The notes: generated by a model not told the origin, from the sequence alone. Numbered from the stretch's first letter, positions 26,104-34,890 are shown. The stretch is 64,000 nucleotides of DNA from Alexandriicola marinus (GCF_004000435.1 NZ_RBVZ01000011.1:19236-83235), one strand, 5' to 3'. Program-made: numbers and translations.

Positions 26104-27513
26104 CTAGAGGCTGCGCATCCGGGGCCGGCTCCAGCTGCGCGCAGGTTCTATGATCCCCTCGTAAAGCGCCCAGACAAGCGCATCCACGCGGTCCGGCGAT
26201 CCCGGCCCGGCGAAACCGGCCCGCGTCATCATCAGCATCTGCTGTTCAAGCTGCGCGAGCCCCCGCAGATGATGTACGCGACGCTGCTCATAAAGCGCCG
26301 CCGCAGGCTCGGCCCGCGCGGCCTTCGACCGGCTCGCATGAACACCCCGATAGGGGATCATCGGCGCGACCTGCCGAAGGATCGTCTCGACCATCTCGCC
26401 GCCCTGGTTGACCTCGGCGACAACCCGGTCGGCATCATGCCGATGAAAGGCATCCACGGCCGCCTGCGCCCAGCCGACAGGAGACTTGCCCGCCACGGTC
26501 GCATCCTCGATCACCCATGCGCCCCATTGTGACGGGTCGCCCGCCTGAACGATGCCCACCACCACGATCCCGCATTCATCAGAGGTGGACTTGCCCGTCA
26601 CCGGCGGATCGACGGCGACGATCACCCGGTCGAACTGCTCCGGCCGCTCCCGGCGCGCCGCATCAAGTGTCTCCACGGTCCAGAGCGCGCCCTCGGGCTC
26701 GGTCAGCAACACACCGTCCAGCTCCTGCATCCCGAGGCTGGTGCCCGCATAGCGCCGTTCCACTTCGCGCAGGAACGCCTCGGGCAGGTTCGCACGGTTG
26801 GCCTTGGTGGCCGCCTGCGTGATCGCCGTTGACGGCGCATCAAGAAGTGTCTTCAGCGCGGCCACGTTGCGTGGCGTCGTCGTGACACAGGCCTTTGGGT
26901 CGTCCCCCAGACGCAGGCAGAACTGGATCATGTTCCACGCCTCGTCAGCCCTTTTCCACTTGGCCAGCTCATCGGCCCAGACCAGATCGAATTGCGGCCC
27001 GCGCAGGCTGTCCGGATCATGCGCCGAAAAGGCATGCGCCATCGCCCCGTTGGGCCAGATCAGCATCCGCCTGCTCGCGATCCATTGCGGGCGACGGTCC
27101 GGCGGCGTTGCCGCCATGATCCCGCTTTCGCCAAAAACCATCACCTCGCGCACCTGATCAAGCGTCTCGCCGATCAGGCCCACGCGCGCGGCTCGGCCCG
27201 GATCACCCGGTCGCGACCCTTCGACATGCGCCCGCACCCATTCCGCGCCCGCCCGTGTCTTGCCCGCGCCGCGGCCTCCCAGCATGATCCACGTCCGCCA
27301 GTCGCCGTCGGGCGGCAGCTGATGCTCCAGCGCCCAGAACTCGAACATGTAGGGCAAGGCCCGAAGCTCCGCTTCGGTCAGCCCGTCAAGGAACTCAGTC
27401 TGCCTCGCAACAGGACCGGAGGCGAGCCAGGCGGCACCCGATGTCGTATCGTACGGTCTCGAAATCGATCTCGTCGGACCATGAAGATCGATCCTGCTTG
27501 GCTTTCCAGTCAT
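26104..27513 (-). CDS. terL: GTA large terminase (g2-like)
   Basis: The 469-residue protein is the packaging motor and headful nuclease of the GTA. The Walker A motif GGRGAGKT is at residues 79-86, the Walker B region is FDLVWADELAKW, and the nuclease aspartate is in VIVAVDPPVTGKS. Similarity to other TerL proteins should begin around residue 27 (AAWLASGP), but no ATG, GTG or TTG exists between residues 2 and 52. The ATG at 27513, with AAAGG upstream, is therefore the only good start, giving an unusually long 119-nt overlap with the small terminase gene. Confidence 0.94.
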   Translation of the reverse strand: MTGKPSRIDLHGPTRSISRPYDTTSGAAWLASGPVARQTEFLDGLTEAELRALPYMFEFWALEHQLPPDGDWRTWIMLGGRGAGKTRAGAEWVRAHVEGSRPGDPGRAARVGLIGETLDQVREVMVFGESGIMAATPPDRRPQWIASRRMLIWPNGAMAHAFSAHDPDSLRGPQFDLVWADELAKWKRADEAWNMIQFCLRLGDDPKACVTTTPRNVAALKTLLDAPSTAITQAATKANRANLPEAFLREVERRYAGTSLGMQELDGVLLTEPEGALWTVETLDAARRERPEQFDRVIVAVDPPVTGKSTSDECGIVVVGIVQAGDPSQWGAWVIEDATVAGKSPVGWAQAAVDAFHRHDADRVVAEVNQGGEMVETILRQVAPMIPYRGVHASRSKAARAEPAAALYEQRRVHHLRGLAQLEQQMLMMTRAGFAGPGSPDRVDALVWALYEGIIEPARSWSRPRMRSL

Positions 27514-27730
27514 TGAACCTTTGCTCCGTCTCGAAGGCGCGCTTCAGCGCGTATTCCAGTTCCGCCTGCTTTGCCGTCAGCTCCTTGAGCGCCGTGGCAT
27601 CACCTTTGCTCACGCGGCGCAGCAAAGCCGCAAGCGTGCCGCTGACACTCGTTAGAAGGATCAGGCTTTCGTCATACAAACGCGCGGCATCGTCGGTCCG
27701 CGCGTCCTCGGTCAGGTCGTCTTCGGTCAT
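27395..27730 (-). CDS. GTA small terminase (g1-like, TerS)
   Basis: The 111-residue acidic, helical protein is in the position of RcGTA g1, identified as the small terminase that pairs with TerL but has lost specific DNA recognition. Its central part (TALKELTAKQAELEYALKRA) predicts a coiled coil. It is the first gene of the cluster and overlaps terL by 119 nt. The assignment rests mostly on gene order and general character. Confidence 0.82.
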   Translation of the reverse strand: MTEDDLTEDARTDDAARLYDESLILLTSVSGTLAALLRRVSKGDATALKELTAKQAELEYALKRAFETEQRFNDWKAKQDRSSWSDEIDFETVRYDIGCRLARLRSCCEAD

Positions 27731-27966
27731 CTGCTCTCGCCCGCATTGCCTCCGGGGGCCCGATGGACCACCCCGCGAATGCCTTGGCCGGCACCCGTCA
27801 TTGACGATCAGACTGACTGGAAGTGTCTAAGGAATCCGGACCCCACCGCGCGGTCGCCGACGATCGCACAGGGCAACGGTCCCTGGCTCAGCCAAGGCAT
27901 GGATCGGTTCAGCGGTTCAGCAGCGGTCCTTGAAAAGCTTCGGTCAGCGCAAACGGAGCCTTGCCA
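27731..27966 (-). promoter_or_regulatory. Presumed GTA cluster promoter region
   Basis: These 236 bases separate mltG from the first GTA gene, all on the minus strand, and should hold the GTA promoter. A tandem 8-nt repeat CGGTTCAG CGGTTCAG lies at about 27905-27920 and a single GANTC at about 27834. No clear -35/-10 pair is visible, which fits a promoter that needs an activator such as GafA, as described for RcGTA. The exact element is not identified. Confidence 0.45.
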
Positions 27967-29133
27967 TCAATTCGCGCTGTCGCGCTCGGCCTCCAGCGCG
28001 CGGTAGGCCGCGACGTTGCGATTATGCTCCTCGAGCGTGACCGCAAAATTATGCCCGTCGGCCGGGTCCAGCGTCTTTGCCACGAAGAAGATGTAATCCG
28101 TCTCCTCCGGGTTCAGAACGGCCTCGATGCTGGCCAGCCCCGGATTGGCGATGGGCGTCGGCGGAAGGCCCTGAATGACATAGGTGTTGTAGGGCGTCTC
28201 GGCGCGCAGCTCGCTCTGGCGCAACCCGCGCCCAAGAACGCCCTCGCCACCCGTCACGCCATAGATGACCGTCGGGTCCGTCTGAAGCCGCATCCCCTGC
28301 CGAAGACGGTTCTCGAACACGCTTGCCACCGTGCGCACCTCGTCCACGCCGCCCGTTTCCTTCTCGACGATCGACGCGAGGATCAGCGCCTCCTCCGGTG
28401 TTTCGATCGGCAGGCCGTCGACCCGGTTGGACCAGGCATCGGCCAGCCGTTCGGCCTGGGCGGCCAGCATCCGGTTGACCAGAGTCTCGACATCGGTGCC
28501 CGGCGCAACTTCGTATTGATCTGGCGCCAGCATCCCCTCGGGTGGCAAGTCCTCGATCTCGCCTTCAAGGATATCCAACGCGTTCAGCGAGGTGATCACC
28601 TGCCAGACGGTCGTGCCCTCGACGACAAGAATGTTGAACTCGGTATCCGGCGCCTGCTTGGCCGACAGGTATGCCTCCGGCGGTTCTTCCGACAGGGGCT
28701 CGAACCGGGCCATCTCCACGAACTCGCTGGTCGCGGGATCCAGATCGCGCACCCGGGCGATCGTGCGGGCCACACCGATCGTATAGACAATCTGCGTGCC
28801 GCAGGTGCTCGCGCCAGACGCGGTTACCTGATCGACGATCTCGGCCATCGATGCACCCGGCTGAACCAGGAAACTGCCGGCTTTCAGATCGGCCGACTTT
28901 TCCGAATAATCCGCGCCCAGCCTGAAGATCGACGCCGACGAGATCGCGCCCTGCGATTCCAGCCGTTCGCTGACCCGGCGCATGTTCGAACCGCTTTCCA
29001 CGCGCAGACAGATCGCCTCTTCCAGCGGGCCCTCGGCCTGATAGCTGTTCACACCCCACGTCACGAGCCCTGCCAGCAGAAACAGGACGACGATCAGAAA
29101 CGTCAGAGCGTTGGAGGCGATATGACGCCACAT
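27967..29133 (-). CDS. mltG: Endolytic murein transglycosylase
   Basis: The 388-residue protein has one N-terminal transmembrane segment (about residues 8-28), a LysM-like/YceG N-domain and the catalytic YceG domain, with the catalytic glutamate in ASIVEKETG. MltG cleaves nascent glycan strands and terminates their growth. The C-terminal blocks RLQTDPTVIYGV and YNTYVIQGLPPTPIANPG are characteristic. Its ATG overlaps the fabF stop by one base. Confidence 0.94.
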   Translation of the reverse strand: MWRHIASNALTFLIVVLFLLAGLVTWGVNSYQAEGPLEEAICLRVESGSNMRRVSERLESQGAISSASIFRLGADYSEKSADLKAGSFLVQPGASMAEIVDQVTASGASTCGTQIVYTIGVARTIARVRDLDPATSEFVEMARFEPLSEEPPEAYLSAKQAPDTEFNILVVEGTTVWQVITSLNALDILEGEIEDLPPEGMLAPDQYEVAPGTDVETLVNRMLAAQAERLADAWSNRVDGLPIETPEEALILASIVEKETGGVDEVRTVASVFENRLRQGMRLQTDPTVIYGVTGGEGVLGRGLRQSELRAETPYNTYVIQGLPPTPIANPGLASIEAVLNPEETDYIFFVAKTLDPADGHNFAVTLEEHNRNVAAYRALEAERDSAN

Positions 29134-30392
29134 CAGCCGGTCGCTCCGAAGATGACGCTCGCATTGGTGCCGCCAAAGCCGAAGGAATTCGACAGCGCCA
29201 CCTTCACCTCACGTTCCCGCTTGGCATTCGGGGCAAGGTCGATCGGGCTCTCGACCGCCGGATTGTCGAGGTTGATCGTGGGCGGCGCCACCTGATCGCG
29301 GATCGCAAGGATCGAAAAGATCGCCTCGATCGCGCCTGCCGCCCCCAGAAGGTGTCCGGTCATCGACTTGGTCGAGGACATCGTCACCTTCCCGGCCGCG
29401 TCGCCCATCATACGCTCGACCGCGCCCAGCTCGATCACGTCGGCCATGGTCGATGTGCCATGTGCGTTGATGTAATCGATCGCTGCAGGCTCCAGCCCGG
29501 CATCGGCCAGTGCTGCCCGCATCGACCGTTCGGCCCCGTCGCCATCCTCGGATGGCGCGGTGATGTGATAGGCGTCGCCCGACATGCCGTAACCCAGCAC
29601 CTCGGCGTAAATCTTGGCTCCGCGCGCCTTGGCGTGTTCGTATTCTTCCAGAACGACGATGCCCGCGCCCTCGCCCATGACGAACCCGTCGCGATCGATG
29701 TCATAGGGTCGGCTCGCGGCCTTGGGATCATCGCTGCGCTTGGTCGAGAGGGCCTTGCAGGCGTTGAACCCGGCGATCCCGATCTCGCAGATCGCGGCCT
29801 CGGCCCCACCGGCCACCATCACGTCCGCCGCGCCGTACTTGATCATCCGGCTGGCATCGCCAATAGCATGAGCCCCCGTCGAACAGGCGGTCACCACCGA
29901 ATGGTTCGGGCCCTTGAAGCCGTACTTGATGCTCACCTGACCCGAGATCAGGTTGATCAGCGCCCCGGGGATAAAGAACGGCGACACGCGCCGCGCGCCC
30001 TTTTCCTTGATAAGAAGCGCGGTGTCGGCAATGGATTTCAGCCCCCCGATCCCCGATCCGATCAAGACTCCGGTGCGGTTCTGGCCTTCCTCGTCCTCGG
30101 GCATCCAGCCCGAATCCGTGACCGCCTGCTGCGCGGCTGCCACGCCATACAGGATGAAATCATCGACCTTCCGGGCATCCTTGGGCGCCATGTAGGTGTC
30201 GGGATTGAACGTGCCATCGGTGCCGTCCCCGCGGGGGACCTCGCAGGCATAATCGGTTGCCAGATGACTGGCATCAAAGCTTCCGATCGTCCCGGCTCCC
30301 GATTGCCCGTCCAGAAGACGCGACCACGAGGCCTCCACGCCATCGGCAAGCGGAGTGACAAGGCCCAGTCCAGTGACAACGACGCGGCGCAT
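29133..30392 (-). CDS. fabF: Beta-ketoacyl-ACP synthase II
   Basis: The 419-residue enzyme elongates acyl chains by condensing acyl-ACP with malonyl-ACP. The active-site cysteine is in VVTACSTGAHAIG and the two histidines are in NAHGTSTMADV and MTGHLLGAAG. The N-terminus RRVVVTGLGLVTPLADG is standard for FabF. GGAG lies nine bases before the ATG. It belongs to the fabD-fabG-acpP-fabF series, with one membrane protein gene intervening. Confidence 0.96.
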   Translation of the reverse strand: MRRVVVTGLGLVTPLADGVEASWSRLLDGQSGAGTIGSFDASHLATDYACEVPRGDGTDGTFNPDTYMAPKDARKVDDFILYGVAAAQQAVTDSGWMPEDEEGQNRTGVLIGSGIGGLKSIADTALLIKEKGARRVSPFFIPGALINLISGQVSIKYGFKGPNHSVVTACSTGAHAIGDASRMIKYGAADVMVAGGAEAAICEIGIAGFNACKALSTKRSDDPKAASRPYDIDRDGFVMGEGAGIVVLEEYEHAKARGAKIYAEVLGYGMSGDAYHITAPSEDGDGAERSMRAALADAGLEPAAIDYINAHGTSTMADVIELGAVERMMGDAAGKVTMSSTKSMTGHLLGAAGAIEAIFSILAIRDQVAPPTINLDNPAVESPIDLAPNAKREREVKVALSNSFGFGGTNASVIFGATG

Positions 30393-30547
30393 GATGGCTC
30401 TCCAAGCTGCTCTCTTCCTCGCCGACCTGATACCCCGTGCAGGGCCGGAGGGGCAAGTGGTGCCGGTCGATCGCGCAGCTCGGAGCGTATTACCCGGATC
30501 GAACCTCTATCTCGGGGCGCGGAACAGCCGTCGCTTGCCCGTCGCGG

Positions 30548-30922
30548 CTAGGCATCACGGCGATCGAACACCGACCTGTCCAGCATCAGCCCCACAAGCG
30601 CGACCAAGGCCCCGCACAGAGCGATCCACCCAAAGAACCAGAAATCGCCGGCAAGCGCATTCTCGGCGTAAGAGGCGGCAAAAACCTGCTTGCCGAACCG
30701 CGCCGCGGCGGCCGCCGCAACCAGCAGGACGATCATCGTGATCAAGCCCGTGCGCCTGCGCCACAGGCCCAGACAATATCCGGCTGCGCCCACGAGGATG
30801 CCCAGCGCAGGTGCGGTGAAATCCGACCAGAACGGATGCGCACCCAGCCGCGCAAAAAGCCCCAGTTGACCGGCCAGGAGAATCGCTGCCGCCGCGAGGG
30901 CCAATCCCCAAACTCGTCTCAT
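30548..30922 (-). CDS. Small membrane protein of unknown function
   Basis: The 124-residue protein has about four hydrophobic segments (roughly residues 5-23, 35-54, 60-75 and 93-113) and an Arg-rich loop LGLWRRRTG. It should be an inner-membrane protein with a short charged C-terminus (LDRSVFDRRDA). I do not recognise a family. It is inserted between acpP and fabF, where many relatives have no gene, but the GC-rich composition matches its neighbours. Confidence 0.6.
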   Translation of the reverse strand: MRRVWGLALAAAAILLAGQLGLFARLGAHPFWSDFTAPALGILVGAAGYCLGLWRRRTGLITMIVLLVAAAAAARFGKQVFAASYAENALAGDFWFFGWIALCGALVALVGLMLDRSVFDRRDA

Positions 30923-31024
30923 GTCTCAGGTCCTTTCCAGAACGATCAGACAGAGTATCGGGTTGGATGTCCCATTGTGCAAAACGCGGTTGCGTGACCG
31001 CGCTGCAACGCAAGGGCCCAAACG

Positions 31025-31048
31025 AAAACGGCGCCCCGAAGGGCGCCG
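31025..31048 (-). terminator. Terminator after acpP
   Basis: A perfect 8-bp stem CGGCGCCC/GGGCGCCG (31029-31048) with a CGAA tetraloop lies just past the acpP stop. On the minus strand it is followed by TTTTCGTTT, a rho-independent terminator for acpP. Confidence 0.85.
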
Positions 31049-31071
31049 CTTCGCTGGTCTGTCGACCGAAT

Positions 31072-31305
31072 TTACTGGGCCTCGGAGATGAACTTCACCG
31101 CGTCACCAAAGGTCTGGATGGTCTCGGCGGCGTCATCCGGGATCTCGATGCCGAACTCTTCCTCGAAAGCCATAACCAGCTCGACGGTGTCGAGGCTGTC
31201 GGCGCCAAGATCATCGATGAAGGAAGCGCTGTCCGTCACCTTGTCTTCTTCGACACCAAGGTGCTCAACAACGATCTTGCGTACGCGGTCTGCGACGTCG
31301 CTCAT
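31072..31305 (-). CDS. acpP: Acyl carrier protein
   Basis: The 77-residue acidic protein carries growing acyl chains on a 4'-phosphopantetheine attached to S37 in the motif ADSLDT. The helix pattern and length are those of canonical fatty-acid AcpP. It has its own promoter and terminator, consistent with the much higher expression needed for AcpP relative to fabG and fabF. Confidence 0.97.
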   Translation of the reverse strand: MSDVADRVRKIVVEHLGVEEDKVTDSASFIDDLGADSLDTVELVMAFEEEFGIEIPDDAAETIQTFGDAVKFISEAQ

Positions 31306-31433
31306 ATCAGGTCCTCACGTTCATTTCGGGCCGAGCGCCCGCATTTTCTTTGCCCCCGAGGGGCGGCTCCTGGCCCCGAGAGGCCCTAACCGATCAGCAC
31401 CCAGATGGGGCAGCCTCCGGAAAATCAAGCTGG

Positions 31434-31461
31434 CCTATAGCAGAGTTTGAACAAGACGCAA
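31434..31461 (-). promoter_or_regulatory. Candidate acpP promoter
   Basis: On the minus strand TTGCGT, a 16-nt spacer and TATAGG form a reasonable sigma-70 promoter about 130 bases upstream of the acpP start. The implied 5' untranslated leader of roughly 120 nt contains GC-rich inverted repeats (for example GCCCC-CGA-GGGGC at about 31353-31366). Confidence 0.5.
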
Positions 31462-31521
31462 ACGCTTTCGGCTCGCTCGCGCCCGATGGGTCAAAGGACC
31501 CGCAGAGCCTGCCCGCGCGGC

Positions 31522-32259
31522 TCAGTACATGGCCATTCCGCCATTCACATGCAGGGTTGCGCCGGTGACATAGCCAGCCTCGGGGCTCGCCAGATAGAGG
31601 ACCGCTGCCGCGATCTCCTCGGCCTCCCCCATCCGCGCCATCGGCACCTGGCCGAGGATCGCGTCCTTCTGGCTGTCGTCCAGCTTGTCGGTCATCGCCG
31701 TCGTGATGAAACCGGGCGCCACGCAATTGACGGTGATACCCCGGCTTGCCACCTCGTAAGCGATGGATTTTGACATGCCCACCATGCCCGCCTTCGACGC
31801 GGCATAATTCGCCTGCCCCGGATTGCCCGTCGCCCCGACGATGGACGAGATGTTGACGATCCGCCCCCAGCGCGCCTTCATCATCGGACGGATCACGCCC
31901 TTGCACAGGCGCATGGTCGAGGTGAGGTTCACGTCCAGCACGCTCTGCCACTCATCATCCGACATGCGCATGAAGATGTTGTCGCGGGTGATGCCCGCGT
32001 TGTTCACGAGGATATCGACCGACCCCATCGCCTCGATCGCCTGCTTGGGCAGCGCAGTCACGGCCTCGGCATCGCTCAGGTTGCAGGGCAGGACATGCGC
32101 CCGCTCTCCCAGGTCCGCCGCCAATGCCTCCAGCGGTTCGACCCGCGTGCCAGAAAGCGCCACCGTCGCCCCCGCCCCGTGGAGCGCCTTGGCGATCGCG
32201 CCGCCGATACCGCCGGACGCCCCGGTCACAAGTGCAGTCTTTCCTGTCAGATCAAACAT
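31522..32259 (-). CDS. fabG: 3-oxoacyl-ACP reductase
   Basis: The 245-residue short-chain dehydrogenase reduces beta-ketoacyl-ACP with NADPH. The cofactor motif TGASGGIGG is at residues 12-20, the NNAG motif is present (ILVNNAGITRDN) and the catalytic Tyr/Lys are in NYAASKAG. The start at 32259 begins MFDLTGKTALVTG, in keeping with the family. It follows fabD by 14 bases. Confidence 0.96.
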   Translation of the reverse strand: MFDLTGKTALVTGASGGIGGAIAKALHGAGATVALSGTRVEPLEALAADLGERAHVLPCNLSDAEAVTALPKQAIEAMGSVDILVNNAGITRDNIFMRMSDDEWQSVLDVNLTSTMRLCKGVIRPMMKARWGRIVNISSIVGATGNPGQANYAASKAGMVGMSKSIAYEVASRGITVNCVAPGFITTAMTDKLDDSQKDAILGQVPMARMGEAEEIAAAVLYLASPEAGYVTGATLHVNGGMAMY

Positions 32260-32273
32260 GTCTGAGCCTTTCC

Positions 32274-33203
32274 TTACTCGGCCGCCAGTGCGGCGATATC
32301 TTCGGGTGTCCCGATCTGCCGGGTCGCGATGTCCTTGGCGATCCGACGGATCATGCCGGACAGCGCCTTGCCGGAGCCAACCTCCCAGATCTCGGTCACG
32401 CCCTGACCAGCCATCCACTCGACGCTTTCGCGCCAGCGAACAGACCCCGTCACCTGCTCGACCAGCAGGCGCCGGATCTCGGTTGGGTCGGTCACCGCCT
32501 GTGCGGTCACATTGGCGACCAGCGGCACAACGGGCGCGCCAATCTCGACATCGGCCAGCGCCGCGGCCATCACGTCGGCGGCGGGCGCCATCAGTTCTGA
32601 ATGAAACGGCGCGCTGACCGGAAGGATCATCGCACGACGTGCGCCACGGGTCTTGGCGATCTCGACGGCGCGTTCAACCGCGGCCTTGTGGCCCGACACC
32701 ACGACCTGACCGGGGTCATTGTCATTGGCCGCCTGGCAGACATCGCCCTGCGCCGCCTCCTGCGCCACTTGCGTGGCGGCCTCGAAATCAAGGCCCAGAA
32801 GCGCCGCCATCGCGCCTTGCCCCACGGGGACGGCCTCCTGCATCGCGGTGCCGCGTATCCGTAACAGACGCGCCGTATCCGCGAGGCTGACCGCCCCTGC
32901 GGCGCACAGCGCGGAATATTCACCCAGAGAATGCCCTGCCACGAACGCGGCATCCGTCACCGCGTGGCCCTGCTCCGCCAGAACACGGATCGCCGCGATC
33001 GATGTGGCCATCAGCGCGGGCTGCGCATTCTTCGTCAGGGTCAGCTCTTCGATTTCGCCCTCCCAGATCAGTCGGCTCAAAGGCTCTCCCAGTGCCTCGT
33101 CCACCTCGTCGAAGACATCCCTTGCGACCGGATAGGCGTCGGCAAGGGCCCGCCCCATCCCGATCGTCTGTGCGCCCTGCCCCGGAAAAACCAATGCCCG
33201 CAT
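32274..33203 (-). CDS. fabD: Malonyl-CoA:ACP transacylase
   Basis: The 309-residue enzyme transfers malonyl from CoA to ACP. The nucleophile is S92 in GHSLGEYSAL, and the N-terminus MRALVFPGQGAQ is diagnostic. AGGGGA precedes the start at 33203; the frame is open further upstream but that part is not FabD-like. It is the first gene of the minus-strand fab block. Confidence 0.96.
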   Translation of the reverse strand: MRALVFPGQGAQTIGMGRALADAYPVARDVFDEVDEALGEPLSRLIWEGEIEELTLTKNAQPALMATSIAAIRVLAEQGHAVTDAAFVAGHSLGEYSALCAAGAVSLADTARLLRIRGTAMQEAVPVGQGAMAALLGLDFEAATQVAQEAAQGDVCQAANDNDPGQVVVSGHKAAVERAVEIAKTRGARRAMILPVSAPFHSELMAPAADVMAAALADVEIGAPVVPLVANVTAQAVTDPTEIRRLLVEQVTGSVRWRESVEWMAGQGVTEIWEVGSGKALSGMIRRIAKDIATRQIGTPEDIAALAAE

Positions 33204-33283
33204 ATGCTGATCCCCTGTCTCCCGCATTCCGCCGAACGCTCTATCGCCTCGCGCCACGCTTCACAAGAACCGGGCCACAACGC

Positions 33284-33307
33284 AAAAGCCCCGGCGATTG
33301 CCGGGGC
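33284..33307 (-). terminator. Terminator upstream of fabD
   Basis: GCCCCGGC-GATT-GCCGGGGC is a perfect 8-bp stem with a 4-nt loop (33288-33307), followed on the minus strand by TTTTG. It ends transcription of the preceding membrane-protein gene before fabD. Confidence 0.85.
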
Positions 33308-33334
33308 AGAGCCGTTCGCGAACATGTCGGGCGG

Positions 33335-33994
33335 TCAGGCCAGACGCATCATCACGCCGCTGACATCATAGGGCGCAGGGTTGGCAGATGGCGCCGCGAC
33401 CATCAGGTCGCGCCGCAGTCGCTGCCGCAACCGGTCGAGCGCGTCGATGCTCCCCGAGGCCACCTTCACGAGGGCAGAAGCCTCCTCGCTGCGGATCACC
33501 AGTTCACCCCGGCGACGCGGGGTCTCGGCCTCGCCTTCCGCGTCGATCGCCACTTCCGCGACGATGTCAAAACCATGACGGCTCAGCAGCGTCGGCCGGC
33601 CCGCACGGTTGGTCACGACCTCGCGGACCTCGGCCAGCCGGGTATCCACGTGGATTTCGGTCGCGGTCCCACGGCTGGCAAACCAGAGTAAGAACCCGCC
33701 CGCGATCGTCGTCAGCGTCGAGGCGCCGAACTTCATCCCGATGATCGGGCCATGGATCAGAGAGTCGGGCATCAACCACAGACCCAGCGTCGCGATCACC
33801 ATCGCAACGCCGATCACGAAGGCAAAGCCCTGCATGAGATGCACAAGGACAGGTGTCCGCGCGGTCGAGCGCACGATATAGCCCCAGTAGGTATCCTCGA
33901 CGACGAACCCCATCGATTCGGTGCGGTGGGCATCCAATGCACCGATCCCGTGCTGCACATTCTGTCTGATTGTCTTTCCCGATCGGGCAAACAT
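33335..33994 (-). CDS. Membrane protein of unknown function
   Basis: The 219-residue protein has two adjacent hydrophobic segments (about residues 54-75 and 85-106) and a soluble Arg/Glu-rich C-terminal half that looks mixed alpha/beta (RLAEVREVVTNRAGRPTLL). I do not recognise a domain. AAGGAGGGG is well placed before the ATG. The gene is flanked by its own terminator and is divergent from the ribosomal protein operon. Confidence 0.7.
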   Translation of the reverse strand: MFARSGKTIRQNVQHGIGALDAHRTESMGFVVEDTYWGYIVRSTARTPVLVHLMQGFAFVIGVAMVIATLGLWLMPDSLIHGPIIGMKFGASTLTTIAGGFLLWFASRGTATEIHVDTRLAEVREVVTNRAGRPTLLSRHGFDIVAEVAIDAEGEAETPRRRGELVIRSEEASALVKVASGSIDALDRLRQRLRRDLMVAAPSANPAPYDVSGVMMRLA

Positions 33995-34128
33995 CGCACC
34001 CCTCCTTGAACCTGTGTCCTCAAAGACCCTACGGTTCTCATGGGGGAATAATCTGGGCGCTGCCGGGGCATTCTTCGGGTGTTATCTGGGCAGTCGCCCA
34101 TACCGCGGTGCAGGAGTGCGCAAACCCC

Positions 34129-34156
34129 TTGTCACGCGGGGTCCGACCTGTATAAG
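34129..34156 (+). promoter_or_regulatory. Promoter of the rpsF-rpsR-rplI operon
   Basis: TTGTCA at 34129-34134 and TATAAG at 34151-34156, separated by 16 bases, form the best sigma-70 promoter in the window. The leader of about 100 nt before rpsF holds a possible hairpin (CGGGGTG...CGCCCCG at about 34203-34228), which could serve S6:S18 feedback. That last point is inference only. Confidence 0.7.
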
Positions 34157-34264
34157 GCCCCATCCCTTCGCGACGTTTTATGAACCGCGCAGACTCTCGT
34201 GATCGGGGTGCGGAGGGACGACCGCCCCGGTCTATGAAATGCGCCGAGACAAAATGGAGCTCAC

Positions 34265-34618
34265 ATGCCGCTTTACGAGCATGTCTTTATCGCGCGTCAG
34301 GATCTGTCCAACGCGCAGGCCGAAAGCCTCATCGAACATTTCGGAACGGTCCTCGCCGACAATGGCGGGAAGGTCGTCGAGAATGAATACTGGGGCGTCA
34401 AGACGATGGCCTACAAGATCAACAAGAACCGCAAGGGTCACTATGCCTTCCTGCGCACCGACGCCCCGGCGCCGGCCGTTCAGGAAATGGAGCGCCTGAT
34501 GCGGCTTCATGATGACGTCATGCGCGTCATGACGATCAAGGTCGATCAGCACGAGGAAGGCCCCTCGGTCCAGATGCAGAAGCGTGACGAGCGCGACAGC
34601 CGCCGCGAACGCCGCTGA
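34265..34618 (+). CDS. rpsF: Ribosomal protein S6
   Basis: The 117-residue small-subunit protein pairs with S18 on the platform. Family blocks are MPLYEHVFIARQDLS at the start and YWGVKTMAYKINKNRKGHY in the middle. The C-terminal tail is charged and ends in DSRRERR, unlike the acidic tail that RimK glutamylates in E. coli. GGAG precedes the ATG. Confidence 0.97.
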   Translation: MPLYEHVFIARQDLSNAQAESLIEHFGTVLADNGGKVVENEYWGVKTMAYKINKNRKGHYAFLRTDAPAPAVQEMERLMRLHDDVMRVMTIKVDQHEEGPSVQMQKRDERDSRRERR

Positions 34619-34650
34619 GCCGGACCAGAGACAAGAAAGGATAAAGACAA

Positions 34651-34878
34651 ATGGCAACCAAACCGTTTTTCCGCCGCCGTAAGACCGATCCGTTCGAAGG
34701 TGAAAACGCACCCAAGATCGACTACAAGGATACGCGTCTTCTTCAGCGTTACATCTCCGAGCGTGGCAAGATCGTGCCCAGCCGGATCACCGCCGTCGGC
34801 GCCAAGAACCAGCGCAAGCTCGCCAAGGCGATCAAGCGTGCCCGGTTCCTCGCGCTTCTCCCCTACGCCGTGAAATAA
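34651..34878 (+). CDS. rpsR: Ribosomal protein S18
   Basis: The 75-residue basic protein has the S18 signature [20 protein letters not shown] and ends in [13 protein letters not shown]. It lies between rpsF and rplI in the conserved operon, with AGAAAGGA upstream. Confidence 0.97.
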   Translation: MATKPFFRRRKTDPFEGENAPKIDYKDTRLLQRYISERGKIVPSRITAVGAKNQRKLAKAIKRARFLALLPYAVK

Positions 34879-34890
34879 GGAGACCGACCC

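Noticed and set aside
13818..27730. Active prophage instead of a gene transfer agent
   Set aside because: Gene content and order match the RcGTA head-tail set, with no integrase, repressor, replication or attachment site, and the block sits in a conserved host context beside cysE.
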